Assembly (NCBI GenBank): GCA_009779265.1
Contig: WREP01000004.1
Span: 1 to 64,000 of the forward strand
Length of the DNA stretch: 64,000 bases
From: Betaproteobacteria bacterium
GTDB taxonomy: Bacteria; Pseudomonadota; Gammaproteobacteria; Burkholderiales; Rhodocyclaceae
Reading direction: 5' to 3'
In this document: positions 26,557-37,847 of the stretch, in pieces
How positions within the stretch are numbered: the first letter of the stretch is position 1
Layout: every line of letters begins with the position of its first letter
Made by a program: the position numbers and the translations under genes
The notes under the pieces: model-generated
Told to the model about the DNA's origin: nothing
What the model saw: only the letters and a program-made list of their open reading frames with translations
Database searches by the model: none

Positions 26557-27876
26557 GTGGACCGCAAGCTGATATTCAAGATTCTCGCCATCGTCGGCCT
26601 GAGCTTTTTGCTGCTCGTGCCGCTGATACTGATCGAGGGGCAGATCGCCGAGCGCAGCATGCGCCAGGATGAGGTCGAGCGCAGCATTGCCAATGGCGCG
26701 GCGGGGCCGCAGACGCTGGTCGGGCCGGTGATTCAGTTGCGCTACCGCAAGCGCGTGACGGAAACCCGGCGCGACGAGGGAAGCAAGCGGCCGGTGACGA
26801 CGACGAGAATCGTCCGGTACAGCCAGGTGTTTTCGCCGGAAACCCTGAGCATCGCGGGCGAAGCCAGTGTGGAGACGCGCCAGCGCGGCATTTATCAGGC
26901 CCGCCTGTTCCATCTCGATGCGGTCATCGCGAGCGATTTCAAGGTCAGCGTGCCGGCGGCCAGCGCCATCGAGCAGTTGCTCGATGCCGAGGCTGTGCTG
27001 ATTCTCGGTGTGTCCGATCCACGCGGCCTTGCCAATGATCCGGAAGTGCGGATCAACGGCCAGCCCCATCGCTTCGGCACCGACTGGGCGGCGGAAGAGT
27101 TGCACTCGAAGCAGTTGAGCATTCCGCTCGGGCCGCTGGAACTGGGCAAGACCTACGATTTCGCGGTCAGTTTCCCCCTGCAACTGACCGGCACGTCGCG
27201 CCTCTCCATCGCGCCGGTCGGCGATAGCAACAGCATCCGCCTCAAGTCGGCCTGGCCGCATCCCAATTTCGGCGGGCGCTTTTTGCCGCGCGAACGCAGC
27301 GTTGGCGACGACGGTTTCACGGCCCGCTGGGAAATCTCCCATCTCGCCCGCGATTTCACTGAAACGCTCAATCAGCACAGCGGCGAGTCGTTGTCGGTGG
27401 ATTTCATCGACCCGGTGAATATCTACCTGCAATCGGAACGGGCGGTGAAATATGGCGCGCTGTTCATCGTGCTGACCTTCGCCGCCTTTTTCCTCACCGA
27501 AGTCCTGCGCCGGGCGCCGATCCATCCACTGCAATATCTGCTGGTCGGCCTCGCGCTCGCCATCTTCTTCCTGCTGCTCATCGCCTTTTCCGAGCACATG
27601 GCCTTCGCGGCGGCCTACGGTCTGGCGGCGGCGGCCTGCATCGGGTTGATCGCCTGGTATCTGGCCGGGGCGCTCGGCGGCTGGCGGCGTGGCGCGGCCT
27701 TCGGCGCCGGCCTGAGCGGCCTCTACGGCGTGCTCTACGGCGTCCTGTTGTCGGAGGACAACGCCTTGCTCATGGGCAGCCTGCTGCTTTTCATCGCCCT
27801 TGGCGCTGTCATGTTCACCACCCGTCGGCTGGATTGGTACCGATTGAGCCAGAACGCGCCGGAGCGGGCGCAATGA
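26557..27876 (+). CDS. creD: inner membrane protein CreD
   Basis: 439-residue protein of the CreD family, the main target of CreBC, linked to envelope stability and stress. One N-terminal membrane helix at about 7-26 (VGLSFLLLVPLILIEG), a large periplasmic domain to about 300 (contains LVGPVIQLRYRKR and AWPHPNFGGRFLPRER, both typical), then about five C-terminal helices. A GGGGAG ribosome site precedes the ATG and a cre-tag lies upstream. It is separated from creBC by the rtcB operon. The next gene overlaps by four bases. Confidence 0.93.
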   Translation: MDRKLIFKILAIVGLSFLLLVPLILIEGQIAERSMRQDEVERSIANGAAGPQTLVGPVIQLRYRKRVTETRRDEGSKRPVTTTRIVRYSQVFSPETLSIAGEASVETRQRGIYQARLFHLDAVIASDFKVSVPAASAIEQLLDAEAVLILGVSDPRGLANDPEVRINGQPHRFGTDWAAEELHSKQLSIPLGPLELGKTYDFAVSFPLQLTGTSRLSIAPVGDSNSIRLKSAWPHPNFGGRFLPRERSVGDDGFTARWEISHLARDFTETLNQHSGESLSVDFIDPVNIYLQSERAVKYGALFIVLTFAAFFLTEVLRRAPIHPLQYLLVGLALAIFFLLLIAFSEHMAFAAAYGLAAAACIGLIAWYLAGALGGWRRGAAFGAGLSGLYGVLYGVLLSEDNALLMGSLLLFIALGAVMFTTRRLDWYRLSQNAPERAQ

Positions 27877-29189
27877 GCGGGCTGGCGTTTTGCCGCGCCC
27901 CGGCGTGGCGCTGGCCCGGGCGGGCTGGCGCGGCGCTGCGGGCGAGGTTGTTGCCGACGCTTTTACCTGTACTCCTGCTGCTGCCGGCCTGGTATTACAA
28001 GCACCCGTTGCTGTTCGCCTGGCGGCATCTGGAAGCGGCGCTGTGGCTGATTTTGCCCGGCGTCGCGCTGTGGCGCTGGCGGCGTTTGGGATGGCTGCCC
28101 CGCATCCTGCTCGCCGCCGCGCTGCTGCTTGCCGGCGGTCAGGAAATCGTTTGGCGCTGGCAGCGCGAGGCCGTGCTCGCCGCCGGACCGGCGATGCGGG
28201 CCGTGGGCCGGCATTTTGTCGTCGGTTACACCGATTTCGCCGAAGTCGCCGAGCTGGCGGAGAAAGGACTGATCGGCGGCGTCTACCTCACGCAGCGCAA
28301 TATCCGTGGCCGCGACTTCGCCGCAGTCCGCGACGAAATCGCCGCCTTGCAGGAACGCCGCCGCCGGGCCGGGCTGCCGCCGCTGCTTGTCACCGCCGAT
28401 CAGGAAGGCGGGCGCATCAACCACCTCTCGCCCCTGCTCGATCGCCAGCCGCCGCTGTCCGAACTGGCGCAGGCGGACGATCCCGGCGCGGCGGCGCGGC
28501 GCTACGGCCAGCGTCAGGGAACGGCGCTGGCGGCGCTCGGCGTCAATCTCAACTTCGCGCCGGTGGTCGATTTGAAGCCAGCGGAGCGGACGGAAGATGA
28601 TCTGTTCAGCAACATTCCGGCCCGCGCCATCAGCGCCGAGCCGGAAAGCGTTGCCGTCATCGCCGCCGGTTATCTGGACGGCCTGCAAGCCGCCGGCGTG
28701 CGCGGCACCCTGAAGCACTTCCCCGGCCTGCGCCGGGTCGACCGCGATACCCATTTGCTTGCCGCGCATCTCGCCGCCAGCCCGGCCGAGATGGCCGCCG
28801 ACTGGCTGCCCTTCCGCGCTCTGGCCGGTCACGCCGGTAGCGCCATAATGCTCGGCCATGTGACGCTGGACGCCCTCGACCCCGAGCGCGCCGCCTCGCA
28901 TTCGCCCGCCGTCGTCGCCGGCCTCTTGCGGCGCGACTGGGCCTACGACGGCATTCTGCTCACCGACGACCTCAACATGGGCGCGGTCTACAACCTCGGC
29001 ATCGGCCAGGTCGCGGCACAAGCCCTGGCCGCCAGCGTTGACCTCGCCCTGGTCAGTTACGACCCGCGTCAGCTCTACCGGGCGCTGTACGGCGCGGCAA
29101 CGGCCTTGCAAGATGGCCGCATCACTCCGGCAACGCTGGCGGAAAGCGAGCGGCGGCTGGCAGGGTTTTTCGTGGCGGAGCCGCGTTGA
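27873..29189 (+). CDS. membrane-anchored glycoside hydrolase family 3 (NagZ-like)
   Basis: 438-residue protein with an N-terminal hydrophobic region of two to three helices (residues 25-85), then a GH3 barrel: VTADQEGGRINHL, LGVNLNFAPVVDL, KHFPGLRRVDRDTH near 280, and the nucleophile loop LLTDDLNMGAV near 363. The usual KHFPGHG has become KHFPGLR, while the DTH pair of the NagZ-type acid/base is kept. True NagZ is cytoplasmic and lacks the membrane part, so substrate is uncertain; a muropeptide-type beta-N-acetylglucosaminidase is possible. Starts inside the creD stop (ATGA). Confidence 0.83.
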   Translation: MSGLAFCRAPAWRWPGRAGAALRARLLPTLLPVLLLLPAWYYKHPLLFAWRHLEAALWLILPGVALWRWRRLGWLPRILLAAALLLAGGQEIVWRWQREAVLAAGPAMRAVGRHFVVGYTDFAEVAELAEKGLIGGVYLTQRNIRGRDFAAVRDEIAALQERRRRAGLPPLLVTADQEGGRINHLSPLLDRQPPLSELAQADDPGAAARRYGQRQGTALAALGVNLNFAPVVDLKPAERTEDDLFSNIPARAISAEPESVAVIAAGYLDGLQAAGVRGTLKHFPGLRRVDRDTHLLAAHLAASPAEMAADWLPFRALAGHAGSAIMLGHVTLDALDPERAASHSPAVVAGLLRRDWAYDGILLTDDLNMGAVYNLGIGQVAAQALAASVDLALVSYDPRQLYRALYGAATALQDGRITPATLAESERRLAGFFVAEPR

Positions 29190-29190
29190 T

Positions 29191-29219
29191 TCCCTCGCCC
29201 CGCTTCGCGGGGCGAGGGA
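29191..29219. repeat. dispersed palindrome, CCCTCGCCCCGC family
   Basis: Perfect 13-bp arms around TTC (TCCCTCGCCCCGC/GCGGGGCGAGGGA), directly after the GH3 stop. Two related palindromes occur at 31419-31445 and 31508-31533. No T run follows, so it is a repeat rather than a clear terminator. Confidence 0.8.
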
Positions 29220-29317
29220 GATGCGTCGGGCGCGGGCGGTGCGCCCTCTGGTAAAATCGCCCGTCCGAAATTTCCGGCGCCACAACGATTCGGCGCCGCC
29301 CCGTGGAGAACACCCCG

Positions 29318-30592
<1,275 letters not shown>

Positions 30593-30627
30593 GACTGGTA
30601 TAAGGCTTTGCAGTGCACATCAGTGCC

Positions 30628-30720
30628 GTAGGATGGGTGGAGCGTAGCGAAACCCATCACCCCAACTTTCCAAATCAACGCCAGGCAACGATGGGTTTTG
30701 CTGATGCTCAACCCTCCTAC
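30628..30720. repeat. inverted pair of 31-bp GTAGGATGGGT elements
   Basis: GTAGGATGGGTGGAGCG...AAACCCATC (30628-30658) faces an inverted relative (30690-30720). This is a common dispersed bacterial repeat type beginning GTAGGATGGGT; it fills the tyrS-hda gap. Confidence 0.8.
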
Positions 30721-30736
30721 TCCGCTGAATTTCCCC

Positions 30737-31390
30737 ATGCGCCAACTGATCCTCGATCTGCTGCCGGATAGTCCGCCGTCGCTGGACAATTTTGTGGCCG
30801 GCGGCAATGGCGAGACGCTGGCCGCGCTGACCGGGTGGCTGGCGGGCGTCTGGCCGGATACGTCTTTCTGTCTGGTTGGCGAGCCCAGTAGCGGGCGCTC
30901 GCATCTCTTGCTGGCGAGCGATTTTTGCTATGCCGATGCCGCTGCCAATCCGAGCCTCGACGGCGTGAGCGGCGAGGCGGCGCTGGCGGTGGATAACGTC
31001 GATCGGCTCGACGCGGCGGGGCAGGTGGCGCTGTTCGCCCTGTTCAACCAGATCAAGGCCGGCGGCGGCCGGCTGCTGACCGCCGCGCCGCAGCCGCCGG
31101 CACACCTGGCGTTGCGCGAGGATTTGCGCACCCGCCTCGGCTCCGGTCTGATTTACCGCCTGCGCCCCTTGACCGATGCCGAAAAGGCTGCCGCCATCGC
31201 CGCCCAGGCCAGCGAGCGGGCGCTGCGGTTGCCGCCGGAAATCATCGCCTACCTGCTGCGCCACGCCGCGCGCGACATGCGCGCGCTGTCGGCGCTGGTC
31301 GTCGCCCTCGACCGCTACACGCTCGAACAGAAACGCCCAGTCACGCTGCCCTTGCTGCGCGAACTGCTGACAATGGAAAATGGCGCATGA
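30737..31390 (+). CDS. hda: DnaA regulatory inactivator Hda
   Basis: DnaA-related protein that, with the DNA-loaded sliding clamp, stimulates hydrolysis of DnaA-bound ATP. The 217-residue product starts with a clamp-binding motif (RQLILDLLP), followed by a AAA+ core with the P-loop variant VGEPSSGRSHLL, Walker B-like ALAVDNVDRL, and sensor region REDLRTRLGSGLIY. I chose the ATG at 30737 because the clamp motif begins there; upstream codons overlap the repeat. Confidence 0.88.
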   Translation: MRQLILDLLPDSPPSLDNFVAGGNGETLAALTGWLAGVWPDTSFCLVGEPSSGRSHLLLASDFCYADAAANPSLDGVSGEAALAVDNVDRLDAAGQVALFALFNQIKAGGGRLLTAAPQPPAHLALREDLRTRLGSGLIYRLRPLTDAEKAAAIAAQASERALRLPPEIIAYLLRHAARDMRALSALVVALDRYTLEQKRPVTLPLLRELLTMENGA

Positions 31391-31418
31391 ATTTTGCTGT
31401 TTTTCCGCCACTCTAATT

Positions 31419-31533
31419 CCCTCGCCCCGCATGGCGGGGAGAGGGTTAGGGTGAGGGGCGGTGCGTCGGGGCGAATAATTATTCGCCCCTACATCCCCCC
31501 ACCCCGGCCCTCTCCCCGCAAGCGGGGCGAGGG
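31419..31533. repeat. composite palindromic repeat between hda and the HAD gene
   Basis: Two related palindromes (CCCTCGCCCCGC...GGCGGGGAGAGGG at 31419-31445, CCCTCTCCCCGC...GCGGGGCGAGGG at 31508-31533) flank a perfect 22-bp palindrome centred on AATAATTATT (31468-31489). Together they form a mobile-repeat-like unit with no coding capacity. Confidence 0.8.
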
Positions 31534-31553
31534 AGTCATTACTCTCTCCGACC

Positions 31554-32222
31554 ATGAATCTTGCCCTTTTCGACCTCGACAACACCCTTCTCGCCGGCGA
31601 TTCCGATTACGAGTGGGCGCAGTTTTTGATTTCTCGCGGCGTTGTCGACCGCGCCGTGCAGGAAGCCAGAAATAACGCCTTTTACGAGGATTACAAGGCC
31701 GGCACGCTCGATATCGACGCTTTTCTTGACTTTCAGTTGCAGCCGCTGGCGCGGCAGCCGCGCGCGGTGCTGGATGTTTGGCACGGCGAGTTCATGGTCA
31801 GCCGCATCCGCCCGCGCATGACCGCCGCCGCCCGCCGACTGGTGGCCGGGCATCTGGCCAACGGTGATTTGTGCGCCGTGGTCACCGCCACCAATAGTTT
31901 TGTTACCGGCCCGATCGTCCGCGAATTCGGCATTCCGCACCTGATCGCCACGGTGCCGGCCGCCGACATGGCGCGCGGCGCCTTCACCGGCGCGCCGACC
32001 GGCGTGCCCGCCTTCCAGGGCGGCAAGGTCGTCCGCGTCGAAGCGTGGCTGGAAAGCCTTGGCCTGTGGTGGGGCAGTTTCGGCGAAAGCTGGTTTTACA
32101 GCGATTCGCACAACGATCTGCCGCTCCTGGGCAAGGTCAGCCAGCCGGTGGCTGTGGACCCGGACGATGCCCTGCGCGACCACGCTGGCAAGATGCGCTG
32201 GAAAATCATCTCGCTGCGGTAA
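31554..32222 (+). CDS. HAD-family phosphatase, SerB/CicA-like subfamily IB
   Basis: 222-residue hydrolase. Motif I FDLDNTLLAGDSD at the N-terminus supplies the two catalytic aspartates, motif II is VVTATNS, motif III Lys is probably in FQGGKVVR, and motif IV is FYSDSHNDLPLL. This group dephosphorylates small phosphomonoesters such as phosphoserine or homoserine phosphate; the substrate here is not determined. Located between hda and pcnB, a frequent order in betaproteobacteria. Confidence 0.88.
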   Translation: MNLALFDLDNTLLAGDSDYEWAQFLISRGVVDRAVQEARNNAFYEDYKAGTLDIDAFLDFQLQPLARQPRAVLDVWHGEFMVSRIRPRMTAAARRLVAGHLANGDLCAVVTATNSFVTGPIVREFGIPHLIATVPAADMARGAFTGAPTGVPAFQGGKVVRVEAWLESLGLWWGSFGESWFYSDSHNDLPLLGKVSQPVAVDPDDALRDHAGKMRWKIISLR

Positions 32223-32299
32223 AATCCGCGTTTTCCGCGACCGGGCGGCGGGGTGACCCCGACGCCGGGCAGGAGCCTCTTCCTTATCTTCACCCATCC

Positions 32300-33655
32300 G
32301 TGATCCGCAAATTCATTTCCCGCGTTTTCAGCGGCAAAAAAGCCCGGCCCGGCTCCCATGAGCCGGCGGTCATCCCCGTTTCCACCCACGGCATTACCCG
32401 CGACCGCATCAGTTCGGGCAGCCGCCGCGTCTGCGCGACCTTGCAGGAGGGCGGGCACAAGGCTTACGTCGTCGGCGGCGCCGTGCGCGATCTTTTGATC
32501 GGCGCCGAGCCGAAGGATTTCGACATCGCCACCGACGCCACGCCGGAGGAGGTGCGCCGCGCCTTCCGCCGCGCCCGCATCATTGGCCGGCGCTTTCGCA
32601 TCGTCCATGTGATGATGGGGCAGGAGCAGATCGAGGTCACCACCTTCCGCGGCCAGCTTGGCGAGGATACGAAAAAGGACGAGCACGGCCGGGTGCTGCA
32701 CGACAATGTGTTCGGCAGCCACGCCGAGGACGCCGCCCGCCGCGATTTCACCGCCAACGCGCTGTACTACGATCCGAGCAGCGAGGCCATCATCGACTAT
32801 CACCACGGCGTCGGCGACCTCAAGGCGCGCACCCTGCGCATGATCGGCGAACCGCGCGGTCGCTACCGCGAAGACCCGGTGCGCATGCTGCGCGCCGTGC
32901 GCCTGGCGGCCAAGCTGGGACTGTCGATCGCGCCCGAGGCGCGCCAGCCGATCCGCGACATGGCGGTGCTGCTGGAAAACGTGCCGGCCGCCCGCCTGTT
33001 CGACGAGATGCTCAAGCTCCTGACCTCCGGCCACTCGGTCGATTGCGTCACCCAGTTGCGCGACGAGGGGCTGCACCACGGCCTCTTGCCCATGCTCGAC
33101 GTGATCCTCGAACAGCCGCTCGGCGAAAAATTCGTCATGCTGGCGCTGGCCAATACCGACGAGCGCGTCCGCCACGGCAAGGGCACCTCGCCCGGCTTCC
33201 TCTTCGCCGCTCTGCTCTGGCACGAGGTGCTGGCGCACTGGGAAAAGATCAAGGCCGCTGGCGAAATGAAAATCCCGGCGCTGTTCCAGGCCATGGATGC
33301 GGTGCTCGACGTGCAGGGCGAAAAGCTCGCCATCACCCGCCGCATCGCCAGCGACATCAAGGATATCTGGCTGCTCCAGCCGCGCTTCGAGCAGCGCGCC
33401 GGCAAGCGCCCCTACGGCCTGCTCGAACAATCGCGTTTCCGCGCCGGTTACGATTTCCTGCTGCTGCGCGCCGCTGCCGGCGAGGTGGACGGAGAAATTG
33501 CCGACTGGTGGACCCGCTTCCAGGACGCCGATGGCGAGGAGCGGGCGCGCATGCTGCTGCCGGAACAGGCTGGCGACAAGAAACGCCGTCGGCGGCGCAA
33601 AAAGCCGGCTGGTGCCAGCACTCCCGCCGACGCCCCGCCGCCCGACGCCGCATGA
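32300..33655 (+). CDS. pcnB: poly(A) polymerase I PcnB
   Basis: Adds poly(A) tails to RNA 3' ends and so promotes decay. The 451-residue product has the nucleotidyltransferase motif VVGGAVRDLLIG near 58 and the catalytic pair DFDIAT near 73, RRARIIGRRFRIVHV, DAARRDFTANALYYD, GEPRGRYREDPVRMLRAVR, and a basic C-terminal tail (KKRRRRRKKP) typical of PcnB and not of CCA-adding enzymes. I chose the GTG at 32300 (VIRKFISRVF) as this matches the family start; no strong ribosome site is visible. Overlaps folK (ATGA). Confidence 0.92.
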   Translation: MIRKFISRVFSGKKARPGSHEPAVIPVSTHGITRDRISSGSRRVCATLQEGGHKAYVVGGAVRDLLIGAEPKDFDIATDATPEEVRRAFRRARIIGRRFRIVHVMMGQEQIEVTTFRGQLGEDTKKDEHGRVLHDNVFGSHAEDAARRDFTANALYYDPSSEAIIDYHHGVGDLKARTLRMIGEPRGRYREDPVRMLRAVRLAAKLGLSIAPEARQPIRDMAVLLENVPAARLFDEMLKLLTSGHSVDCVTQLRDEGLHHGLLPMLDVILEQPLGEKFVMLALANTDERVRHGKGTSPGFLFAALLWHEVLAHWEKIKAAGEMKIPALFQAMDAVLDVQGEKLAITRRIASDIKDIWLLQPRFEQRAGKRPYGLLEQSRFRAGYDFLLLRAAAGEVDGEIADWWTRFQDADGEERARMLLPEQAGDKKRRRRRKKPAGASTPADAPPPDAA

Positions 33656-34128
33656 GCCTTGCCTACGTCGCGCTCGGGGCCAATCTCGGCGACCCGGCCA
33701 GCACGCTCCGCGCCGCCTTCGGCGTCCTCGCCAATCTGCCGGCCAGCCGCGTCCTCCGTTGTTCGTCGCTGTACCGCACGGCACCGGTTGGCCTTGCCAG
33801 TCAGCCGGATTTCATCAACGCCGTCGCCCTGCTTGAGACGACCCTGGCGCCCGCGCAACTGCTGGCCGAACTGCTCGCCATCGAGGCACGCTTCGGTCGT
33901 CGGCGCGGCGAAAAAAACGGCCCGCGCAGCCTCGATCTCGACCTGCTGCTCTACGACGATTGCCAACTCGATCTGCCGGGGCTGATTCTGCCGCATCCCC
34001 GCCTGCATCTGCGCGCCTTCGTTCTGCGCCCCCTGGCCGAGATCGCCCCCGATCTGCGCCTGCCCGGCCGCGGTCGCCTCGCCGCCTGGCTGCCGGCGGT
34101 GGCGAACCAGGGCGTCGTCCGCCTATGA
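33652..34128 (+). CDS. folK: 2-amino-4-hydroxy-6-hydroxymethyldihydropteridine pyrophosphokinase
   Basis: HPPK of folate biosynthesis: transfers pyrophosphate from ATP to the pterin. The 158-residue protein has ALGANLGDPASTLRAAF, SSLYRTAPVG, QPDFINAV, the catalytic region GPRSLDLDLLLYDD, and LPHPRLHLRAFVLRPL. It starts within the pcnB stop codon (ATGA). The order pcnB-folK-panB is common in this class. Confidence 0.95.
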   Translation: MSLAYVALGANLGDPASTLRAAFGVLANLPASRVLRCSSLYRTAPVGLASQPDFINAVALLETTLAPAQLLAELLAIEARFGRRRGEKNGPRSLDLDLLLYDDCQLDLPGLILPHPRLHLRAFVLRPLAEIAPDLRLPGRGRLAAWLPAVANQGVVRL

Positions 34129-34172
34129 GCCTTTTCGGCCGACATATCCCGGCCATCGGGTAGACCTTGGTA

Positions 34173-34201
34173 TTGACAGTGGCCGCGCCCTTCGTCATTT
34201 T
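34173..34201 (+). promoter_or_regulatory. candidate sigma-70 promoter for panB
   Basis: TTGACA, 17-base spacer, CATTTT, 91 bases upstream of the panB ATG in the 163-base folK-panB gap. The -35 is perfect, the -10 weak. Confidence 0.4.
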
Positions 34202-34291
34202 TACATCCCCCAGCTACTCAAGCTGGATACCCAGTGGCCCGCCCTTTGCCTCATGGGCGCCGTCTATTTCGTCTTTCGGAGCTGATTTCCC

Positions 34292-35110
34292 ATGTCCGTG
34301 GAAACCATCACCCGCCGCCTGACCCAGGCCGACCTCGCCAAACGCCATCAGGCGGGCGAAAAAATCGTCATGTTCACCTGCTACGACGCCAGTTTTGCCC
34401 GTCTGCTCGACGGCGTTGGCGTCGAGGCGCTGCTCATCGGCGATTCGCTGGGCAACGTCATCCAGGGCCACGACACCACGCTGCCGGTCAGCGTCGCCGA
34501 CATCGCCTACCACACTGCCGCCGTCAAGCGCGGCAGCGAGCGCGCCTTCATACTCGCCGACATGCCTTTCGGCAGCTTCCAGGAATCGCCGCAACGCGCC
34601 TTTCGCAACGCCGCCGCGCTGATGGCCGCTGGCGCCCAGATGGTCAAGCTCGAAGGCGGCCGGGAAATGGCCGCCACCGTCGAATTCCTGGTGCAGCGCG
34701 GCATTCCGGTCTGCGGCCATATTGGCCTGACGCCGCAGTCGGTGCATGCCCTGGGCGGCTACAGGGTCCAGGGCAAGGGCGAGGCCGCCGCACAGCGCCT
34801 CAGGGATGATGCGCTGGCGCTGCAACAGGCCGGGGCGACGATGCTCGTGCTCGAAGCCATTCCCGCTCCGCTCGCCGCCGCAATCACGGCCGATCTGGCG
34901 ATCATCACCATCGGCATCGGCGCCGGCCCGGACTGTTCCGGCCAGGTCATGGTGGTGCACGACGCCTTCGACATCCCGCCCGGCAAAAAAGCCCGCTTCG
35001 TGCGCAACTTCATGGCCGAAGGCGGCAGTCTCGCCGCCGCTGCCGCCCGCGCCGTCGCGGCCGTCAAGGACGGCAGCTACCCCGGCCCGGAGCATACTTA
35101 CGCCGGCTAA
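34292..35110 (+). CDS. panB: 3-methyl-2-oxobutanoate hydroxymethyltransferase
   Basis: First committed step to pantothenate: ketopantoate from ketoisovalerate and methylene-THF. The 272-residue product shows [20 protein letters not shown], the metal-site [19 protein letters not shown], and [22 protein letters not shown] precedes the ATG. panC and panD follow further downstream, with a DUF4139 gene inserted between panB and panC. Confidence 0.96.
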   Translation: MSVETITRRLTQADLAKRHQAGEKIVMFTCYDASFARLLDGVGVEALLIGDSLGNVIQGHDTTLPVSVADIAYHTAAVKRGSERAFILADMPFGSFQESPQRAFRNAAALMAAGAQMVKLEGGREMAATVEFLVQRGIPVCGHIGLTPQSVHALGGYRVQGKGEAAAQRLRDDALALQQAGATMLVLEAIPAPLAAAITADLAIITIGIGAGPDCSGQVMVVHDAFDIPPGKKARFVRNFMAEGGSLAAAAARAVAAVKDGSYPGPEHTYAG

Positions 35111-35161
35111 ATGGCTGCTATGCTCCAGCATTGCTGACTTCCCTTGCTGCGAGGAAACATC

Positions 35162-36790
35162 ATGCCTCTGCCATCATCCCGCATCCTTCTGCGCTGCCTG
35201 GCTGCCGCCCCCATTGTCCTGGCCGTCCTGCCTGCCTCGGCGCACGCCGATACTGGCGCCTCGCATGTGGCGCGCGTCACGGTCTATCCGGGCAGCGCCA
35301 CGGTGGAGCGCGTGCTGCGCCTGGCCCCCGGCGCGCGGCAGGCCAGCTTCGCCTGCCTGCCCGCCGGACTGGACGCGGCCAGCCTGCAAGTGAATAGCGA
35401 TGCCAGCGTGCGCGTGGGCGAGATCGCGCTGCGCCAGCAGACGCGCGAGTTGCTGGGCAATGCCTGCATCAGCCCGCTGGAAGAGCGCATCCGCGTGCTG
35501 GAGAATCAGATTGCCGCCCTCCAGGCGGAAAGCGCCGGCATGGATTACGCGCTGATCTACCTGAAGAGCTTCGAAAACGCCGGCAGCGGCGCTGACGCCA
35601 AGCCCAGTTCAGCGGCGCAGATCGGCGCCACCGTGGCCGCGCTGCGGCAGAACGCCCAGGCCTCGCTGACGCGCCAGCACCAGCTCAAGCGCCAGCAGGA
35701 GGCGCTGGAGCGCGACCTCAAGCCCCTGCTGGCCGAACGCGATCGCGTCGGCAGCGGCGAGGCGCGCGTCAGCGTGGTGCAGGTCTCGCTCGCCGCGCCG
35801 CAGGGTGGCGAACTGCGTTTGACCTATCAGGTGCGCGGTCCCGGTTGGCAGCCCACTTATCGCGCCACGCTCGACAGCGCCACGAAAAAGCTGCGCCTGG
35901 AGCGCCAGGCGCTGGTGGCGCAAAACACCGGCGAGGACTGGGAGGGCGTGCAACTGACCCTGTCCACCGGCCAGCCCGGCGCCGCCACGCAAGGGCCGCT
36001 GCCGTGGCCGTGGCGCGTGGGGATCGCGCCGCCGGTCGTCGCAGCGCGCGCGCAATACGATGCGATGCCGATGCCGGTTGCGGCGCCCGAGGCGGCAGCT
36101 CCGGCGATGGATAATCGTCTGGCGAAACAGCCGCCCGCCGACGATATGCCCCGCTTCGACGTCAGCATTTCCGAAAGCGGCTTCGCTACCGAATTCGCGG
36201 TGCCGCAGCGCATCAGCGTGCCAGCCAATGGCCAGCGCATTACCCTGGCGCTGGGCGAACAGGCGCTGGAGGCGCGCCTCGTGGCACGCACTTCTCCGCT
36301 ACAGGACGCCAGTGCCTATCTGGTGGCCGAGGTCGCGCCGCCACCCGGCGTGTGGCCGGCGGGGCCGGTCAATCTGTACCGCGATGGCGCCTACGTCGGC
36401 AGCGGCCGCTTCGACCCGGCGCAACTGGCGCGCAACGGCTTGTCTTTTGGCCGGGACGAATTGCTCAATGTGCGCGTCGAGCGGCCGGAACGCACCGACG
36501 GTACGGGCGGTTTCATCGGCAATCGCAACGAACGCCGCGTCAGCCGCGCATTTACCGTCGAAAACCGGCACCGCGAGGCCATTACGCTGCAAGTGCTGGA
36601 CGCCGCGCCGCTATCCGAGCACCAGGATGTGCGCGTCGAATCGCGCTTCCAGCCCGAACCCAAGGACAAAAGCTGGCGCGAGCAGCCCGGCACCGTGCTC
36701 TGGGAACAAGGGCTGGAGGCCGGCGCCACGCAGCGCTTCAGTGCCGAGCACCTCATCACCTGGCCGAAGGATGCGCGACTGCGCGATTGA
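35162..36790 (+). CDS. DUF4139/MuiA-type exported protein
   Basis: 542-residue exported protein of the mucoidy-inhibitor-A-like family, function unknown. Signal peptide MPLPSSRILLRCLAAAPIVL...ASAHA, then a DUF4140-like N-terminal domain (VARVTVYPGSATVERVLRL), a coiled coil (LEERIRVLENQIAALQAE; QHQLKRQQEALERDL), and the DUF4139 beta domain (LTYQVRGPGWQPTYRATLD, VAQNTGEDWEGVQLTLSTG). I chose the ATG at 35162 because GAGGAAA precedes it and the signal peptide starts there. It interrupts the usual panB-panC neighbourhood. Confidence 0.87.
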   Translation: MPLPSSRILLRCLAAAPIVLAVLPASAHADTGASHVARVTVYPGSATVERVLRLAPGARQASFACLPAGLDAASLQVNSDASVRVGEIALRQQTRELLGNACISPLEERIRVLENQIAALQAESAGMDYALIYLKSFENAGSGADAKPSSAAQIGATVAALRQNAQASLTRQHQLKRQQEALERDLKPLLAERDRVGSGEARVSVVQVSLAAPQGGELRLTYQVRGPGWQPTYRATLDSATKKLRLERQALVAQNTGEDWEGVQLTLSTGQPGAATQGPLPWPWRVGIAPPVVAARAQYDAMPMPVAAPEAAAPAMDNRLAKQPPADDMPRFDVSISESGFATEFAVPQRISVPANGQRITLALGEQALEARLVARTSPLQDASAYLVAEVAPPPGVWPAGPVNLYRDGAYVGSGRFDPAQLARNGLSFGRDELLNVRVERPERTDGTGGFIGNRNERRVSRAFTVENRHREAITLQVLDAAPLSEHQDVRVESRFQPEPKDKSWREQPGTVLWEQGLEAGATQRFSAEHLITWPKDARLRD

Positions 36791-36834
36791 AAGCGCCCGC
36801 CGCGCAGCGGGACAGCCGTCAGCCTTACAGATAA

Positions 36835-37668
<834 letters not shown>

Positions 37669-37787
37669 CTCCCTTTTCAGCGCAGCGATGCTCGATTGCG
37701 CTTGCCGTATGACAAGTACTGCCTGCACGTACTCGATTGATCTGAAAATGAAATGAACGCCTTCCCGACGTGCCATAATTACCGCCA

Positions 37788-37815
37788 TTGACAGGGGTGA
37801 TAGTGCCGTTACAAT
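37788..37815 (+). promoter_or_regulatory. sigma-70 promoter of panD
   Basis: Perfect TTGACA, 16-base spacer, TACAAT (five of six). Expected transcription start near 37822, giving a leader of about 26 bases. This is the best promoter match seen in the window. Confidence 0.75.
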
Positions 37816-37847
37816 GCGCTTCCCCAACTTCCTGGATGAGCAAAGCC

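Noticed and set aside
29191-29219. Terminator after the GH3 gene
   Set aside because: The stem is strong but lacks a T run and belongs to a repeat family also seen at 31.4-31.5 kb.
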